Part shown: piece after piece, positions 29,001 through 37,771 of the stretch | How positions within the stretch are numbered: the first letter of the stretch is position 1 | Layout of the letters: the number at the start of each line of letters is the position of its first letter | Assembly: GCF_000936425.1 (NCBI RefSeq) | Contig: NZ_AVFK01000006.1 | Coordinates: 1-64,000 of the forward strand | Direction of reading: 5' to 3' | From: Skermanella aerolata KACC 11604 | GTDB lineage: Bacteria > Pseudomonadota > Alphaproteobacteria > Azospirillales > Azospirillaceae | DNA length: 64,000 bases | Made by a program: the position numbers and the translations under genes | The notes under the pieces: generated by a model | Told to the model about the DNA's origin: nothing | The model's input: only the letters and a program-made list of their open reading frames with translations | Databases searched by the model: none

Positions 29001-29064
29001 GACCATCACGGTGGAAGGCCATACCGACGTCAAGGAAAGCTGGTTTCATATCAGCAACCCCTGA
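26008..29064 (+). CDS. RTX calcium-binding repeat protein, predicted type I secretion substrate
   Basis: The 1018-residue protein is almost entirely hemolysin-type calcium-binding nonapeptides (GGxGxDxLx), for example GGLGDDTLSGGLGDDQLEGE, separated by linkers around N(I/V)ENLTLTGTA. Residues 1-85 are a non-repeat head. Residues 200-920 are built from long repeats of 125 residues (375 bp). The C-terminus (IQGFRPDYDQIGI, then a beta-rich GGSSIFTLSDGTTITVEGHT tail) resembles an uncleaved type I secretion signal. It has no signal peptide and no enzymatic or toxin domain, so a structural or adhesive surface protein is likely. The ABC/HlyD exporter at 50.0-53.6 kb is the obvious candidate secretion machine. 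An intrinsic terminator follows 20 bases after the stop. Confidence 0.92.
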   Translation: MATLPGGVYVDGSGLSDVDRDILTKAFSDLGFSASNLVPASVGESVAPAVADILNVVELTSAGGQSSTVLPDGYQAVVVGDVGDLAVSGNDGNNLLAGSGSANSLHGGAGNDQIFGFGGNDTLAGGLGDDTLSGGLGDDQLEGEDGNDTLIGGGGDDTLIGGAGDDTYEVDDAGTTITESAGGGTDTVISSVDHDLGANVENLTLTGTAILGQGNDLNNVITGNDQDNWLEGEDGNDSLIGGLGDDTLLGGLGDDSLTSGAGNDWLEGADGNDTLGGGTGDDTLLGGAGDDTYLVDGSNTLVGEDAGAGSDTVSSSASYALGDNIENLTLTGTAFLGQGNDLNNTITGNGQDNWLQGEGGNDTIDGAAGNDTLFGGLGDDSLTGGAGNNWLEGDAGNDTLVGGSGDDTLLGGTGDDTYAVSSSSSLIVEQAGGGTDTVSSSASYALGDNVENLTLTGTAFLGRGSDQANTVTGNGQDNWLQGEGGNDTIDGAAGNDTLFGGLGDDSLTGGAGNNWLEGDDGADTLVGGSGDDTLLGGAGDDTYVVGSSSSLIVENAGGGTDSVSSSASYALGDNIENLTLTGTAFFGQGSDQANTVTGNGQDNWLQGEGGNDTIDGAGGNDTLFGGLGDDSLSGGGGNNWLEGDAGNDTLVGGSGDDTLLGGAGDDAYVVSSASSLIVENAGGGTDSVSSSVSYALGDNVENLTLTGTAFFGQGSGQANTVTGNGQDNWLQGEGGNDTIDGAGGNDTLFGGLGDDSLSGGIGNNWLEGDAGNDTLVGGSGDDTLLGGTGDDTYVVSGLSSLIGEEAAAGTDTISTSSSYALGDNIENLTLTGTAFLGQGNALNNVITGNDSNNWLEGNDGSDTLNGGVGDDTLFGGIGNDSVLGGTGNDWLEGGTDNDTLYGDDGSDTLFGGTGNDVLHAGGGANLVFGGAGNDVMVNDGTGANIYWLIGNDGNDTIQGFRPDYDQIGISSAGNSASALVSGANITGGSSIFTLSDGTTITVEGHTDVKESWFHISNP
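26500..28780 (+). repeat. Six-fold 375-bp tandem repeat array inside the RTX gene
   Basis: The sequence AACCTGACGCTGACC (encoding NLTLT), or a near copy, occurs at 26611, 26986, 27361, 27736, 28111 and 28486, that is, at an exact period of 375 bases (125 codons). The central units are nearly identical over long stretches, for example GGCAACGGCCAGGACAACTG. The outer units are more diverged, as expected for an array that grows and shrinks by unequal recombination in the middle. Confidence 0.9.
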
Positions 29065-29084
29065 CCCGTAAATCAAACCGACAG

Positions 29085-29126
29085 ATGCCTCCTGGTCCTG
29101 ACGGAACCGGGAGGCATTTTTCTTTG
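29085..29126 (+). terminator. Rho-independent terminator after the RTX gene
   Basis: ATGCCTCC (29085-29092) pairs with GGAGGCAT (29110-29117), with additional GGT/ACC pairing inside, followed by TTTTTCTTT. It isolates the RTX gene as a single transcription unit. Confidence 0.85.
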
Positions 29127-29170
29127 CAAGCATCACTGATCCAATTGAAAATTTAGAAATAAGAATAGGA

Positions 29171-29194
29171 CCAAATTTTATTTTATAAATTTGG
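29171..29194. promoter_or_regulatory. AT-rich perfect dyad upstream of glycosyltransferase operon
   Basis: CCAAATTT (29171-29178) and AAATTTGG (29187-29194) are exact inverted repeats separated by 8 bases (TATTTTAT). The dyad lies in a very AT-rich island 27 bases before the proposed start at 29221 and is a good operator candidate. No cognate regulator is encoded nearby. Confidence 0.5.
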
Positions 29195-29220
29195 CAACAG
29201 ACTTATTTTTACATGACCCA

Positions 29221-32200
29221 ATGTCCACGATATCAGGACGGTTGGAGTATTGCGATATGCGAGCTTCGCCCTTTGCAACGGATGCATCCTTACGGCAATC
29301 GTCCGCTCAAGCTCACCTCGACGCTCTCAAGCGGGGTTTTCATGAAGCGCTGGCGCAGGGCGACCTTCCGCAGGCCCAGTACCTGATCGAAACCGCCATA
29401 CGCCATGCTCCGGGAGCGGCTGCGGTCAAGGCGCTCCATGCCACTGTCCTTACGCGGCAGGGGCGGCATGCCGAAGCGGCCGGGCAGCTCGAAGCGGCTT
29501 TCCGGATCGAACCGGCCATGATCGAGTATCTCGCCTATGCCGCCGCAAGTTGGGACCGCGCGGGCAGGCGGGAAGAAACCCGGAACCTGACTATCCGTCT
29601 CCTGGCGCTCGAGCCGTTTCAGCCGATCGGGCTCGCTCTCGCGGCCAGGACAGCCTTGCTCGCCGGCAAGGGACCCATGGGGTGCGTCTGGGCGGATGGC
29701 AGCGGGATCGCGGGCTGGGCCTGGGACCCGCGGCGGGCGGCGGACCGCCTGCCGGTTACCGTCCGGCTCGGGGGCATGGCGTTGACGGCAAGAGCGGACC
29801 GGATGGAGCCGCGGCTTGCCTCCGCCGGGATCGGCGACGGCGGACATGCCTTCTTCATCGATCTGGCACCCTTTGCGGCACCCGGTTCCGCCGTCATCGA
29901 TGCCGACGTGGAGGGGGCGCCGCTCATCGCCAGCGCCCGCTCCCAGCCCAAGCCGGACAGGGGCTGCGTCCTGGGCGCCGTCTGGTTCGACGGTCGGGGG
30001 ATCAGGGGCTGGGCCGTGGATACCGACAGGCCGCAGTCCCGCCTGACCGTCACCCTCCGCTCCGGCACCCGATGGCACCACACGGTACAGGCGGACGAAT
30101 TGGACCAGGGCCTGCTGGCCCAAGGTGTCGGCGATGGCCATCACGGATTCACCGTCTGCCTGCCGCCCTTCCTGGAAGACGGAACAGCCGAGATCGCGGT
30201 GTTCGTCGAAGGGCATGCCGCGCTGGCCGGCAGCCCCGTTCTGATCGCCGGCGATCTGCGCCGCTCCGCCGTGATGAGGGAGTTGTCCGGCTGGTTGCGC
30301 GCCGCCGGTCAGGTGGAAGAAGGCGGAACACCGCCACCGCTTCCCCAAGCACTCGCCGGTCCCGCCGCCCTGGCTATCTGCCGCGAGACGATCGCCCGGC
30401 TCACGCTTCAGTCACAGGCCCTCCCCGGCCCCGGCGCCCTTTCCGGATCGGTGTTGCCTTCTGCCGCCGGTCTTCTGCCGAATCGGAGCGCCAGGCCTCC
30501 GGGCGTCGCCGTCGTGGTGCCGGTCTTCGGCGGTCTGAAGGAAACGTCGGCTTGTCTGGACGCACTGCTTGCTTCCCGATCCAGGAATGCGACCCGCTTC
30601 GACATCGTCGCGGTCGACGATGCATCGCCGCTGCCCGAACTTGGACGCCGGCTGGACGAGCTGGCCCGCTCGGGTGAAATCCGGCTGATCCGCCATAGGG
30701 TGAACCAGGGTTTCGCCAGCAGCGTCAACGCCGGCATGAAGGTCTGGCCGGACCGCGACATCGTGCTGCTCAATTCCGACACTCTCGTTTACGGCGACTG
30801 GGTGGACCGGTTGCGGCGGACCTGCCATACGGCCCCGGATATCGGCACCGTAACGCCGCTGTCGAACAACGGCAGCATTTGCAGCTATCCGCGCCCCAAT
30901 GCCGTCAACCCGATGCCGCCGGCCGCCGAACTCGAACGCCTGGACCGCCTCTGCGCCAAGGTCAATGCCGGGACGGCGGTGGAGATACCGACCGGAGTCG
31001 GCTTCTGCCTTTACATCCGGCGGGAGTGCGGAACCGAAACCGGCGCACTGGACGCAGCCGCCTTCCCGCGCGGCTACGGGGAGGAGAACGACTTCTGCCG
31101 CCGTGCCGAAACGCTGGGCTGGCGACACGTCGTGGCCGGCGACGTCTTCGTCGCCCATCACGGCAGCATCTCCTTCGACACGGAGAAGACATCTCTCCTT
31201 GCGGCCGGGATGAACGTCCTCGACGGCCGGTATCCTGGATACCGGAATGCCGTGGACCGGTTCGTGCGGTTCGATCCGCTGAGGCCGCTGCGCCGCAACC
31301 TCGATCTCCAGCATGCCGTCGCGGTTTACCGTCGCGCCGTCCTGTTCATCACGACCGATCAGGAAGGCGGTACGGAACGCCATGTCGCCGAGCGGGTCCG
31401 GGAGCTTGAGGGGACCGGACAGGTTCCGGTCATCCTGCGCCCTGCGGAAGGCGGGCAAAGTCCCGGCGGCGGCCGGCTGGTCCGGCTCGCCGTTCCGCCG
31501 CTGCCGGATCTCTGCAATCTCGTGTTCGACCTGCCGGCCGAAGCCGATGTCCTGCTGGACGTCCTTACGCGGTTCGGCTTCAGCCGGATCGAGGTGCACC
31601 ACATGCTGAACCTGCCGGCGGAGGTCCTCGACATAGTCCACCGGCTGGACCTGCCATACGACGTGACCGTGCACGACTACGCCTGGTTCTGCCCCAGGAT
31701 CACGATGATCGACCACACCGGCAGCTATTGCGGCGAACCGGCTCTCGCCGCGTGCGAGCGGTGCGTCGCCCTGAACGGCAGCGAGACCGGGGAGGCGATC
31801 TCCGTCACCGATCTGCGGCAACGCTCGCAACGGCTGTTCCGGGGTGCGCGGGAAGTCGTGGCTCCCAGCGCCGATGCGGCCGCCCGGATACGCCGCCATG
31901 TCCAGGGCGCCCGGATCGCCACCCGCCCCCATCGGGACCACGACGCGCCGGCCGGCATCGACGGCTGCGCCTGGGACGGTACCCGACCGCTTCGCGCCGT
32001 GCTGGTCGGGGCGATCGGCGAGCACAAGGGTTTCCGCATCCTCCGCGACTGCGTCCGGGATGCCGCGAAGCGGGACCTGCCGCTGGAATTCTCCGTGGTC
32101 GGCCATACCTTCGACGACGATGCCTTGCGGGCAGCCGGCCGGATTTCCATAACGGGACCATATGCCCCGCACGAAGCTGCCGATCTGATCCGGGCGAGCC

Positions 32201-32439
32201 GTTCGGACGTCGCCCTCTTCCTGTCGGTCTGGCCGGAAACCTGGTGCTACGCACTGACCGAGGCCTGGGCGGCGGGACTCCCGGCATTCGGGTTCGACAT
32301 CGGAGCGATCGGCGAGCGGATTGCCGCGACCGGCCTGGGCGCCGTCTTCCCACTGGGCTGGCAGGCTTGTGAAATCAACGACTTCCTGCTCGAAACGGCG
32401 CGCCGGATGCGCGGCCCGTCCGCTTTTTGTCGCAAGTAA
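29221..32439 (+). CDS. Multidomain glycosyltransferase: TPR-like + two GW modules + GT2 + GT4
   Basis: About 1072 residues. The N-terminal 150 residues are helical TPR-like repeats (HLDALKRGFHEALAQGDLPQ, ALHATVLTRQGRHAEAAGQL). Two beta-rich modules follow, with GSGIAGWAWDP (near 165) and GRGIRGWAVDT (near 265). A GT2 domain starts near 430 (VAVVVPVFGG, AVDDASP, LLNSDTLVYGDW, NDFCRRAETLGWRHV). A GT-B half begins near 700 (FITTDQEGGTERHVAERV, TVHDYAWFCPRITMID, LVGAIGEHKGFRIL, VWPETWCYALTEAWAAGLPA). It can therefore catalyse two sugar transfers. ATG 29221 is preferred over an upstream TTG at 29191; ATG 29257 with GGAG upstream is also possible. It starts the large-transferase cluster. Confidence 0.88.
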   Translation: MSTISGRLEYCDMRASPFATDASLRQSSAQAHLDALKRGFHEALAQGDLPQAQYLIETAIRHAPGAAAVKALHATVLTRQGRHAEAAGQLEAAFRIEPAMIEYLAYAAASWDRAGRREETRNLTIRLLALEPFQPIGLALAARTALLAGKGPMGCVWADGSGIAGWAWDPRRAADRLPVTVRLGGMALTARADRMEPRLASAGIGDGGHAFFIDLAPFAAPGSAVIDADVEGAPLIASARSQPKPDRGCVLGAVWFDGRGIRGWAVDTDRPQSRLTVTLRSGTRWHHTVQADELDQGLLAQGVGDGHHGFTVCLPPFLEDGTAEIAVFVEGHAALAGSPVLIAGDLRRSAVMRELSGWLRAAGQVEEGGTPPPLPQALAGPAALAICRETIARLTLQSQALPGPGALSGSVLPSAAGLLPNRSARPPGVAVVVPVFGGLKETSACLDALLASRSRNATRFDIVAVDDASPLPELGRRLDELARSGEIRLIRHRVNQGFASSVNAGMKVWPDRDIVLLNSDTLVYGDWVDRLRRTCHTAPDIGTVTPLSNNGSICSYPRPNAVNPMPPAAELERLDRLCAKVNAGTAVEIPTGVGFCLYIRRECGTETGALDAAAFPRGYGEENDFCRRAETLGWRHVVAGDVFVAHHGSISFDTEKTSLLAAGMNVLDGRYPGYRNAVDRFVRFDPLRPLRRNLDLQHAVAVYRRAVLFITTDQEGGTERHVAERVRELEGTGQVPVILRPAEGGQSPGGGRLVRLAVPPLPDLCNLVFDLPAEADVLLDVLTRFGFSRIEVHHMLNLPAEVLDIVHRLDLPYDVTVHDYAWFCPRITMIDHTGSYCGEPALAACERCVALNGSETGEAISVTDLRQRSQRLFRGAREVVAPSADAAARIRRHVQGARIATRPHRDHDAPAGIDGCAWDGTRPLRAVLVGAIGEHKGFRILRDCVRDAAKRDLPLEFSVVGHTFDDDALRAAGRISITGPYAPHEAADLIRASRSDVALFLSVWPETWCYALTEAWAAGLPAFGFDIGAIGERIAATGLGAVFPLGWQACEINDFLLETARRMRGPSAFCRK

Positions 32440-32517
32440 TGGGTTACCCTTGTGTGTTAATCCATAATATGTATTACTTTCGTTGGAAAATACGCAGCTA
32501 AGGTCAGCACAAGTTCC

Positions 32518-33312
32518 ATGGCAATCAACCTTCCAGCCGTGCGTTCGGCCGCAACCGGGGTTGTTTCGGCTGCTCAAGTACTTACCCTGCCGGCAGGCCA
32601 GCACGCCGTTTCGCTTCGGCAGTGCAGGCATCCCGTCCTGCTGCTGCAAGGCATGCCGGCCCCCTGCATCCAGCTCGCCGTTCCGCCGCCGCTGCCGGGA
32701 ATGCCTCCCAAAGCCCGGCTGCTCGGTCTCGACCCCGGCGTCTCCGCCTGGCTGACGCGGCCCGGCGACGTCATGATGGTCGAGGTGCTTGCGGATTCCG
32801 CGCCGGTCATCATCACGACCTACTCGCCGTCGACATACCCGGATGCGGGGCTCGATATCCGGGTGGTGGCGGTTCATACGGCCGAGAGCCGGAAGTCGCC
32901 CCGGATCGATGCCATGGCGCATATTTCCCGGCGCGGCGATGTCCGGATGGCCGATGGCGAGTGGCTGGGCCAGCCGGAGTCACGCCTCGCGATCGAGGGC
33001 TTCGCTCTCAAGCTGGACAACGCCGGCAGCGACCTCTCGGTCGAATACAAGGCTTATGCGGCCGGCGGCAAGGAATCTCCCTGGACCGCGGGCGGGTCCT
33101 TCTGCGGGTCCAAGGGGCGCCGGCAGCACCTGTCGGGGATCGCAGTCCGCCTCCACGGAAAGCACGCCGAGCAGTTCGACATCGGCTACAAAGCGGCCTT
33201 CGCGAGCGGTCATGTCACCGATGTTCGCCGGAACGGTGAAAGGTGCGGATCGCCTGAAGCGAACGACGTCCTGGTCGCGATCCGCGTAAAGATATCCGCC
33301 GGCATGTTCTAG
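32518..33312 (+). CDS. Protein of unknown function with ChW-like repeat domain
   Basis: A 264-residue protein without signal peptide or membrane span. The first 125 residues form a beta-rich domain with VVSAAQVLTLPAGQHAVSLR and PGDVMMVEVLADSAPVIITT. The second half (about 125-262) has two imperfect repeats resembling ChW (clostridial hydrophobic, conserved Trp) repeats: IEGFALKLDNAGSDLSVEYK followed by SPWTAGGSFCGSKGR, then LSGIAVRLHGKHAEQFDIGY. ChW repeats are better known from Gram-positive surface proteins, where they bind carbohydrate or other surface partners. It lies between two giant glycosyltransferases and could be a glycan-binding or accessory protein. Function not assigned. Confidence 0.7.
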   Translation: MAINLPAVRSAATGVVSAAQVLTLPAGQHAVSLRQCRHPVLLLQGMPAPCIQLAVPPPLPGMPPKARLLGLDPGVSAWLTRPGDVMMVEVLADSAPVIITTYSPSTYPDAGLDIRVVAVHTAESRKSPRIDAMAHISRRGDVRMADGEWLGQPESRLAIEGFALKLDNAGSDLSVEYKAYAAGGKESPWTAGGSFCGSKGRRQHLSGIAVRLHGKHAEQFDIGYKAAFASGHVTDVRRNGERCGSPEANDVLVAIRVKISAGMF

Positions 33313-33470
33313 CAGCGCAGCGCATACGGCCCGCATCGGGGCATGTAGCCAATACTCCGGCCATGCCACGGCTTCATGAAATGGAACGGCAGATGCGGGA
33401 GATCGGTCGCTGTTCGCGAAGCTCGCTCTCCACCGGAAGCTCCGCTACAGCCTGATCAAGGGTTGAACAG

Positions 33471-36400
33471 ATGCCGACTCAAAGCCAAGCCCTGGCCGGA
33501 GATGCCGCCCGACAGTCCGAAACAGATCCAGCTCCCGGATCGGATGACGGCTACGAGGGCTACGTGGACATAGTCCGCTGGTCGCCCTGGCGGACGAGCG
33601 TCGTCGGCTGGGTAAGGCGGTGCGGCGCACCGGCGGAGCGCGTGTCCGGATGTATCGTGCTGGGCGCCGCTGATATGGCGAAGTTCGTGGCCGACCGCAG
33701 CCGGATGGACCTCCTGAATTCCGGCATCGGCGATGGCGCCTACGGCTTCCTGGTCGAGATCGACACGCCCCTTTCCCCCGAGGATGCCGCCCGCCTGAGG
33801 ATCGCCGCCGGTCCGGAACGCACGCCGCTTCCTCAAACCGCCCTGCATATCGAACCCCTGCCGATGATCAAGGGCGCCATCGACACGATCGGCCCGTACA
33901 AGGTCGCCGGCTGGGTCTTCGACCCGAACGCCCCGGAACGGCCCGCCACCGTCGAGTTCTGGGTGGACGACACCTTCGTCTGCACGGTGACCGGCGACAA
34001 CAGGCGCGACGAGCTGGAAGCGGTCCAGCCGAAAGCCGGACGCTACGGTTTCGAAGTTTCGCTCGACGCCGTCGCCCGTCCGGCCGGACGCCTGGACCTG
34101 GCGGCGACGCTCGACGGCAACCAGCACCGGTTTCGCCTCAAGTGGCGCAACGCCGAGATCTATGCGACCACGGCGGCGACCAAGCCCCGCCTGCTCGGCA
34201 AGCTGGAGCGGTTCGCCAAGGGCCACGTCCAGGGCTGGGCCGTCAACCTGCTCCGCCCCGGTTCGCCGGTCGAGATCACCGTGCTGGTCGATGGCCGTGA
34301 ATTGATCAGGACCAGGACCGGAGAAAGCCGCGACGACCTCGCAAAGGCAGGGCTTAAGGGCAGCGCCGCCGGTTTGAGCCTGCCGCTTCCCGTCTCACCG
34401 ACCGGCAAGCCGGACTTCACCCTCGACGCCGTCTTCACCAGGACCGGCCAGCCCATCGGCGGAGGTCCCATCGCCGTCACGAACCAGCCGCTGTCGCTGA
34501 TCGGCCCGACGGGCGGAGAACCGGTCCGAGCCGCGACGGCGGCTTCCTCTCCGATCGCGGTCGTCGTTCCGATCTTCAACGCTTACGACGAAGTCAAGGC
34601 CTGCCTCGACTCGCTGATAAGCCACACGACCTGGCCCTGCACGCTGATCCTGATTGACGACGCCAGCACTGACGGCCGGATCGCCAACCTCCTGGACACC
34701 ATCAAGGGATATCCGGGAGTCGAGATCCGGCGCAACCCGCAAAATCTCGGCTTCACCCGGACGGTCAACCTGGGTCTTTCGCTGGCCGCCGGACACGACG
34801 TCGTCCTGCTCAACAGCGACACCGTCGTCACCCCGCGCTGGCTGGAGAACTTGCGGATCGCGGCCTATGCCCAGGGCGATGTCGGGACGGTAACGCCGCT
34901 GTCCAACAATGCCGGCGCGTTTTCCGTACCGGAGCAGAACCGCGCCAACCTCCCTCCGCCCTGGCTGTCGGCGGAACGCTACGCGCGGGCCGTTTCCCAG
35001 TCCTCGGCCGGCCTCTATTGCGAGGCGCCGACCGGCAACGGCTTCTGCCTCTTCGTCCGGCGAGCCATGCTGGACGACGTCGGCGGCCTCGACGAAACCG
35101 CTTTTCCGCGCGGCTACGGCGAAGAGAACGACCTGTGCATGCGGGCGCTGCGGCGCGGCTGGCGCCACGTCATCGACGACCGCACGATCATCTATCACGC
35201 CCGCTCCGCCAGCTTCGGAGCCGAAAAGGACGGGCTCTACCGCGCAGGCCGTCAGGTCATCGACCGGCGCTATCCCGAATACGGCGCGCTGGTCCGCCAG
35301 TTCGGCGCCTCGCCCGATCTGACGATCGCCCGCTACAGGGTCCGCCGGATCGGCGAACCGCCGCCGAAGGCTGACGGACTGCCGCGCCCGCGCGCGATGT
35401 TCGTCATCTCGACCGACACCGGCGGCACGCCGCAGACCAACATGGACCTCATGCAGGCGCTGGAGGCGGAATACGACCCCCTGCTGCTGTGCTGCGACTC
35501 GAAGACGCTCTCGGTTTCGCGGATCGCCAACGGCCGGCCAACCATGCTGGAGCAGCATACCCTCGCCAGACCGCTGGCGGCGGAAAGCCACCGCGGCGAT
35601 GAATACGACCGCATCGTGGCCACGTGGCTGGTCCGGTACGCGGTCGAGCTGCTCCATGTCCGGCATATCGGATGGCACAGCCTTCAGCTCCCCAGGATCG
35701 CGCGGGGACTGGGCATTCCGGTCGTCTTCTCGTTCCACGACTTCTACACCGTCTGCCCGACGGTCAAGCTGCTGGACGACAGGTCCGCCTATTGCGGCGG
35801 CGTCTGCACCGAAGGGACCGGAACGTGCAGTCCGGAGCTGTGGCCCCGCACCGGCGTTCCCCACCTGAAGCACGCCTGGGTCCATACGTGGCGGGCGTGG
35901 ATGGGCGACATGCTGCGGCAATGCGACGCCTTCGTCACTACCACTCCGCCCGCCCGCGACCTCCTCTCCGCGACCTTCCCCTGGCTGGCCGGGCGCGATT
36001 TTCGGGTGATCCCGCACGGCAGGGACTTCCCCGGCTTCGGCGTGATGGCGGCCCCGCTCCAATATGGCGAACGCCTGCGCGTGCTGATACCCGGCAATAT
36101 CGGCCCGGCGAAGGGCGGTGACCTGATCGCGCGGATCAGGCGACTCGATCCCGACAACAGGGTGGAGTTCCATTTCCTCGGCGCCGTATCGGCCGAACTC
36201 GCCCGTCACGGCATCCATCACGGCACCTATGAACGCGCCGAGTTCGGCGCCAGGGTCGCCGCGATCCGGCCCCATATCGGCGCCATCCTGTCGATCTGGC
36301 CGGAAACCTACTCGCATACCCTGACCGAGATGTGGGCCTGCGGCGTGCCGGTCCTGGGAATCGACCTGGGAGCCGTCGGAGAAAGGATTCGCGAGCACAA

Positions 36401-37667
36401 GGGCGGCTGGTTGGCCCCCTCGGCCGAGCCGGCTGAAATCCTGTCCCGGCTGCTCGATATCGCCAATGCTCCGGATGAGCATTGGCGCACCGTGACCGAG
36501 GTCCTGGACTGGCAGCGCGGCCCCGGGACCTCTTACGGCACCGCAGCCATGGCAGCCCGCTATTCCGACCTTTACCGCACCGTGAGGGAACGGCGGCGCG
36601 TCTTCGTTCCGGTCTCCCGGGTCAGCCCTGCTCCCAAGGCGATCGGACTGCTGTCCCTCCATCAGTCGTCCCGGCAGTCGCCCCGGCAGCCTCCCCGGCA
36701 GCCGCCGGACGGTGTCCGATGGTTCGTGGACTGGCTCCGGTATCCCGATGCCGAGATCGTCAGGACGCGGGCGGTGACCGCAGGCGAGGTCCTTGCCGGC
36801 AATCGGACCGGCCTGCCGGACATGCCCCTGGATGCGCTGGTACTTGCCGACGAGACCGTGCCGCCCGCCCTGGCCACGGCGCTCGACCGCTTCCTGGCCG
36901 CCAGACGCATTCCCCTCGTCCTGTCGCGCGACGGCCGCGCCACCGTGCGGAGATTCGTTGAAGAAGAGACCGGCGACGAAGCGAGCGGCCGGCCATCCTC
37001 ATGGCTGGAAACGCCCCTGGGTGGCGATGCGGCACTGCGGTTTGCCGTCGATGAGACCGAATGGCTGCGCCCCGTCGAGCCGATGCCCCGCCAGTCCGCG
37101 GCAACTCCCCCGGCTGACCGCTCCCGAAAGACCATCCTGCTGATCCCGGACTGGGACCGCGCCGACAGCATGAAGACGTTCACCTCGCTTCGAAGCGCTC
37201 TGTCGAAGAGAAAAGACGTGACGCTGGCGACGCTCGGCGCCCCAAGGCACCTTGCCGGAGCGGAACTGGAAACCCTTCCCGATCCGGAGGACATGCAGGA
37301 TATCGGCAGCTTCAAGCAGGCGATCCAAGCCATGGCGGAGGGGTGGAGCCTAGCGGTGTATCTACCGTCCGCCACGGCTGGAAGCGCCGAGCGGCTGGCC
37401 CGCCTCATGGTGCGGATTTCCATCATGGGAGTTCCGCCGCTGGCGCCGGGATGCCAGCTTTTCCAAAGTATGCTTCAGAACGGCGTCGACGGCTTCCTGA
37501 CGGAACCGGCGCTCGACTCCGTCCAGGGCGGATTCGAGGAAATATTGTCCGGATCGATGGACGTTCAGGCGGTCAGGGAACATTGCCATGATTTGGCCGT
37601 CAGACGGTTCACCTTCAGGAGATTGAAAGACTCTTTCCAATTTCTCGTCGAGAACCTGACCTCATGA
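33471..37667 (+). CDS. Giant multidomain glycosyltransferase: three GW modules + GT2 + GT4 + third GT-B-like region
   Basis: 1398 residues. Three beta-rich modules occupy about 30-100, 134-215 and 240-320, with signatures SVVGWVRR, KVAGWVFDP and HVQGWAVN. A GT2 domain runs from about 362 to 600 (IAVVVPIFNAYDEV, LIDDASTDGR, LLNSDTVVTPRWLE, GYGEENDLCMRALRRGWRHV). A GT-B domain follows from about 642 to 1050 (MFVISTDTGGTPQTNMDLMQ, SFHDFYTVCPTVKLLDDRSA, LIPGNIGPAKGGDLI, IWPETYSHTLTEMWACGVPV). After a Gln/Pro/Arg-rich linker (SRQSPRQPPRQPPDG, near 1065), a further region of 330 residues looks like a degenerate second GT-B unit (TILLIPDWDRADSMKTFTSL, GCQLFQSMLQNGVDGFL). It shares architecture with the 29221 gene, suggesting duplication. 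Confidence 0.88.
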   Translation: MPTQSQALAGDAARQSETDPAPGSDDGYEGYVDIVRWSPWRTSVVGWVRRCGAPAERVSGCIVLGAADMAKFVADRSRMDLLNSGIGDGAYGFLVEIDTPLSPEDAARLRIAAGPERTPLPQTALHIEPLPMIKGAIDTIGPYKVAGWVFDPNAPERPATVEFWVDDTFVCTVTGDNRRDELEAVQPKAGRYGFEVSLDAVARPAGRLDLAATLDGNQHRFRLKWRNAEIYATTAATKPRLLGKLERFAKGHVQGWAVNLLRPGSPVEITVLVDGRELIRTRTGESRDDLAKAGLKGSAAGLSLPLPVSPTGKPDFTLDAVFTRTGQPIGGGPIAVTNQPLSLIGPTGGEPVRAATAASSPIAVVVPIFNAYDEVKACLDSLISHTTWPCTLILIDDASTDGRIANLLDTIKGYPGVEIRRNPQNLGFTRTVNLGLSLAAGHDVVLLNSDTVVTPRWLENLRIAAYAQGDVGTVTPLSNNAGAFSVPEQNRANLPPPWLSAERYARAVSQSSAGLYCEAPTGNGFCLFVRRAMLDDVGGLDETAFPRGYGEENDLCMRALRRGWRHVIDDRTIIYHARSASFGAEKDGLYRAGRQVIDRRYPEYGALVRQFGASPDLTIARYRVRRIGEPPPKADGLPRPRAMFVISTDTGGTPQTNMDLMQALEAEYDPLLLCCDSKTLSVSRIANGRPTMLEQHTLARPLAAESHRGDEYDRIVATWLVRYAVELLHVRHIGWHSLQLPRIARGLGIPVVFSFHDFYTVCPTVKLLDDRSAYCGGVCTEGTGTCSPELWPRTGVPHLKHAWVHTWRAWMGDMLRQCDAFVTTTPPARDLLSATFPWLAGRDFRVIPHGRDFPGFGVMAAPLQYGERLRVLIPGNIGPAKGGDLIARIRRLDPDNRVEFHFLGAVSAELARHGIHHGTYERAEFGARVAAIRPHIGAILSIWPETYSHTLTEMWACGVPVLGIDLGAVGERIREHKGGWLAPSAEPAEILSRLLDIANAPDEHWRTVTEVLDWQRGPGTSYGTAAMAARYSDLYRTVRERRRVFVPVSRVSPAPKAIGLLSLHQSSRQSPRQPPRQPPDGVRWFVDWLRYPDAEIVRTRAVTAGEVLAGNRTGLPDMPLDALVLADETVPPALATALDRFLAARRIPLVLSRDGRATVRRFVEEETGDEASGRPSSWLETPLGGDAALRFAVDETEWLRPVEPMPRQSAATPPADRSRKTILLIPDWDRADSMKTFTSLRSALSKRKDVTLATLGAPRHLAGAELETLPDPEDMQDIGSFKQAIQAMAEGWSLAVYLPSATAGSAERLARLMVRISIMGVPPLAPGCQLFQSMLQNGVDGFLTEPALDSVQGGFEEILSGSMDVQAVREHCHDLAVRRFTFRRLKDSFQFLVENLTS

Positions 37668-37771
37668 AACCGCCGCTTCGACAGTGCTGAAGATTTATTA
37701 AGCTTCCGCCGGATAGGTTACCTCGGCCCTAAGCCATATCCCCAAGGGCAGATCGGTCATCGGGCGCGTTC

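Noticed and set aside
26008-29064. RTX toxin with haemolytic or proteolytic activity
   Set aside because: No hydrophobic pore domain, acylation lysine region or metalloprotease HExxH motif; only the repeat and secretion parts are present.
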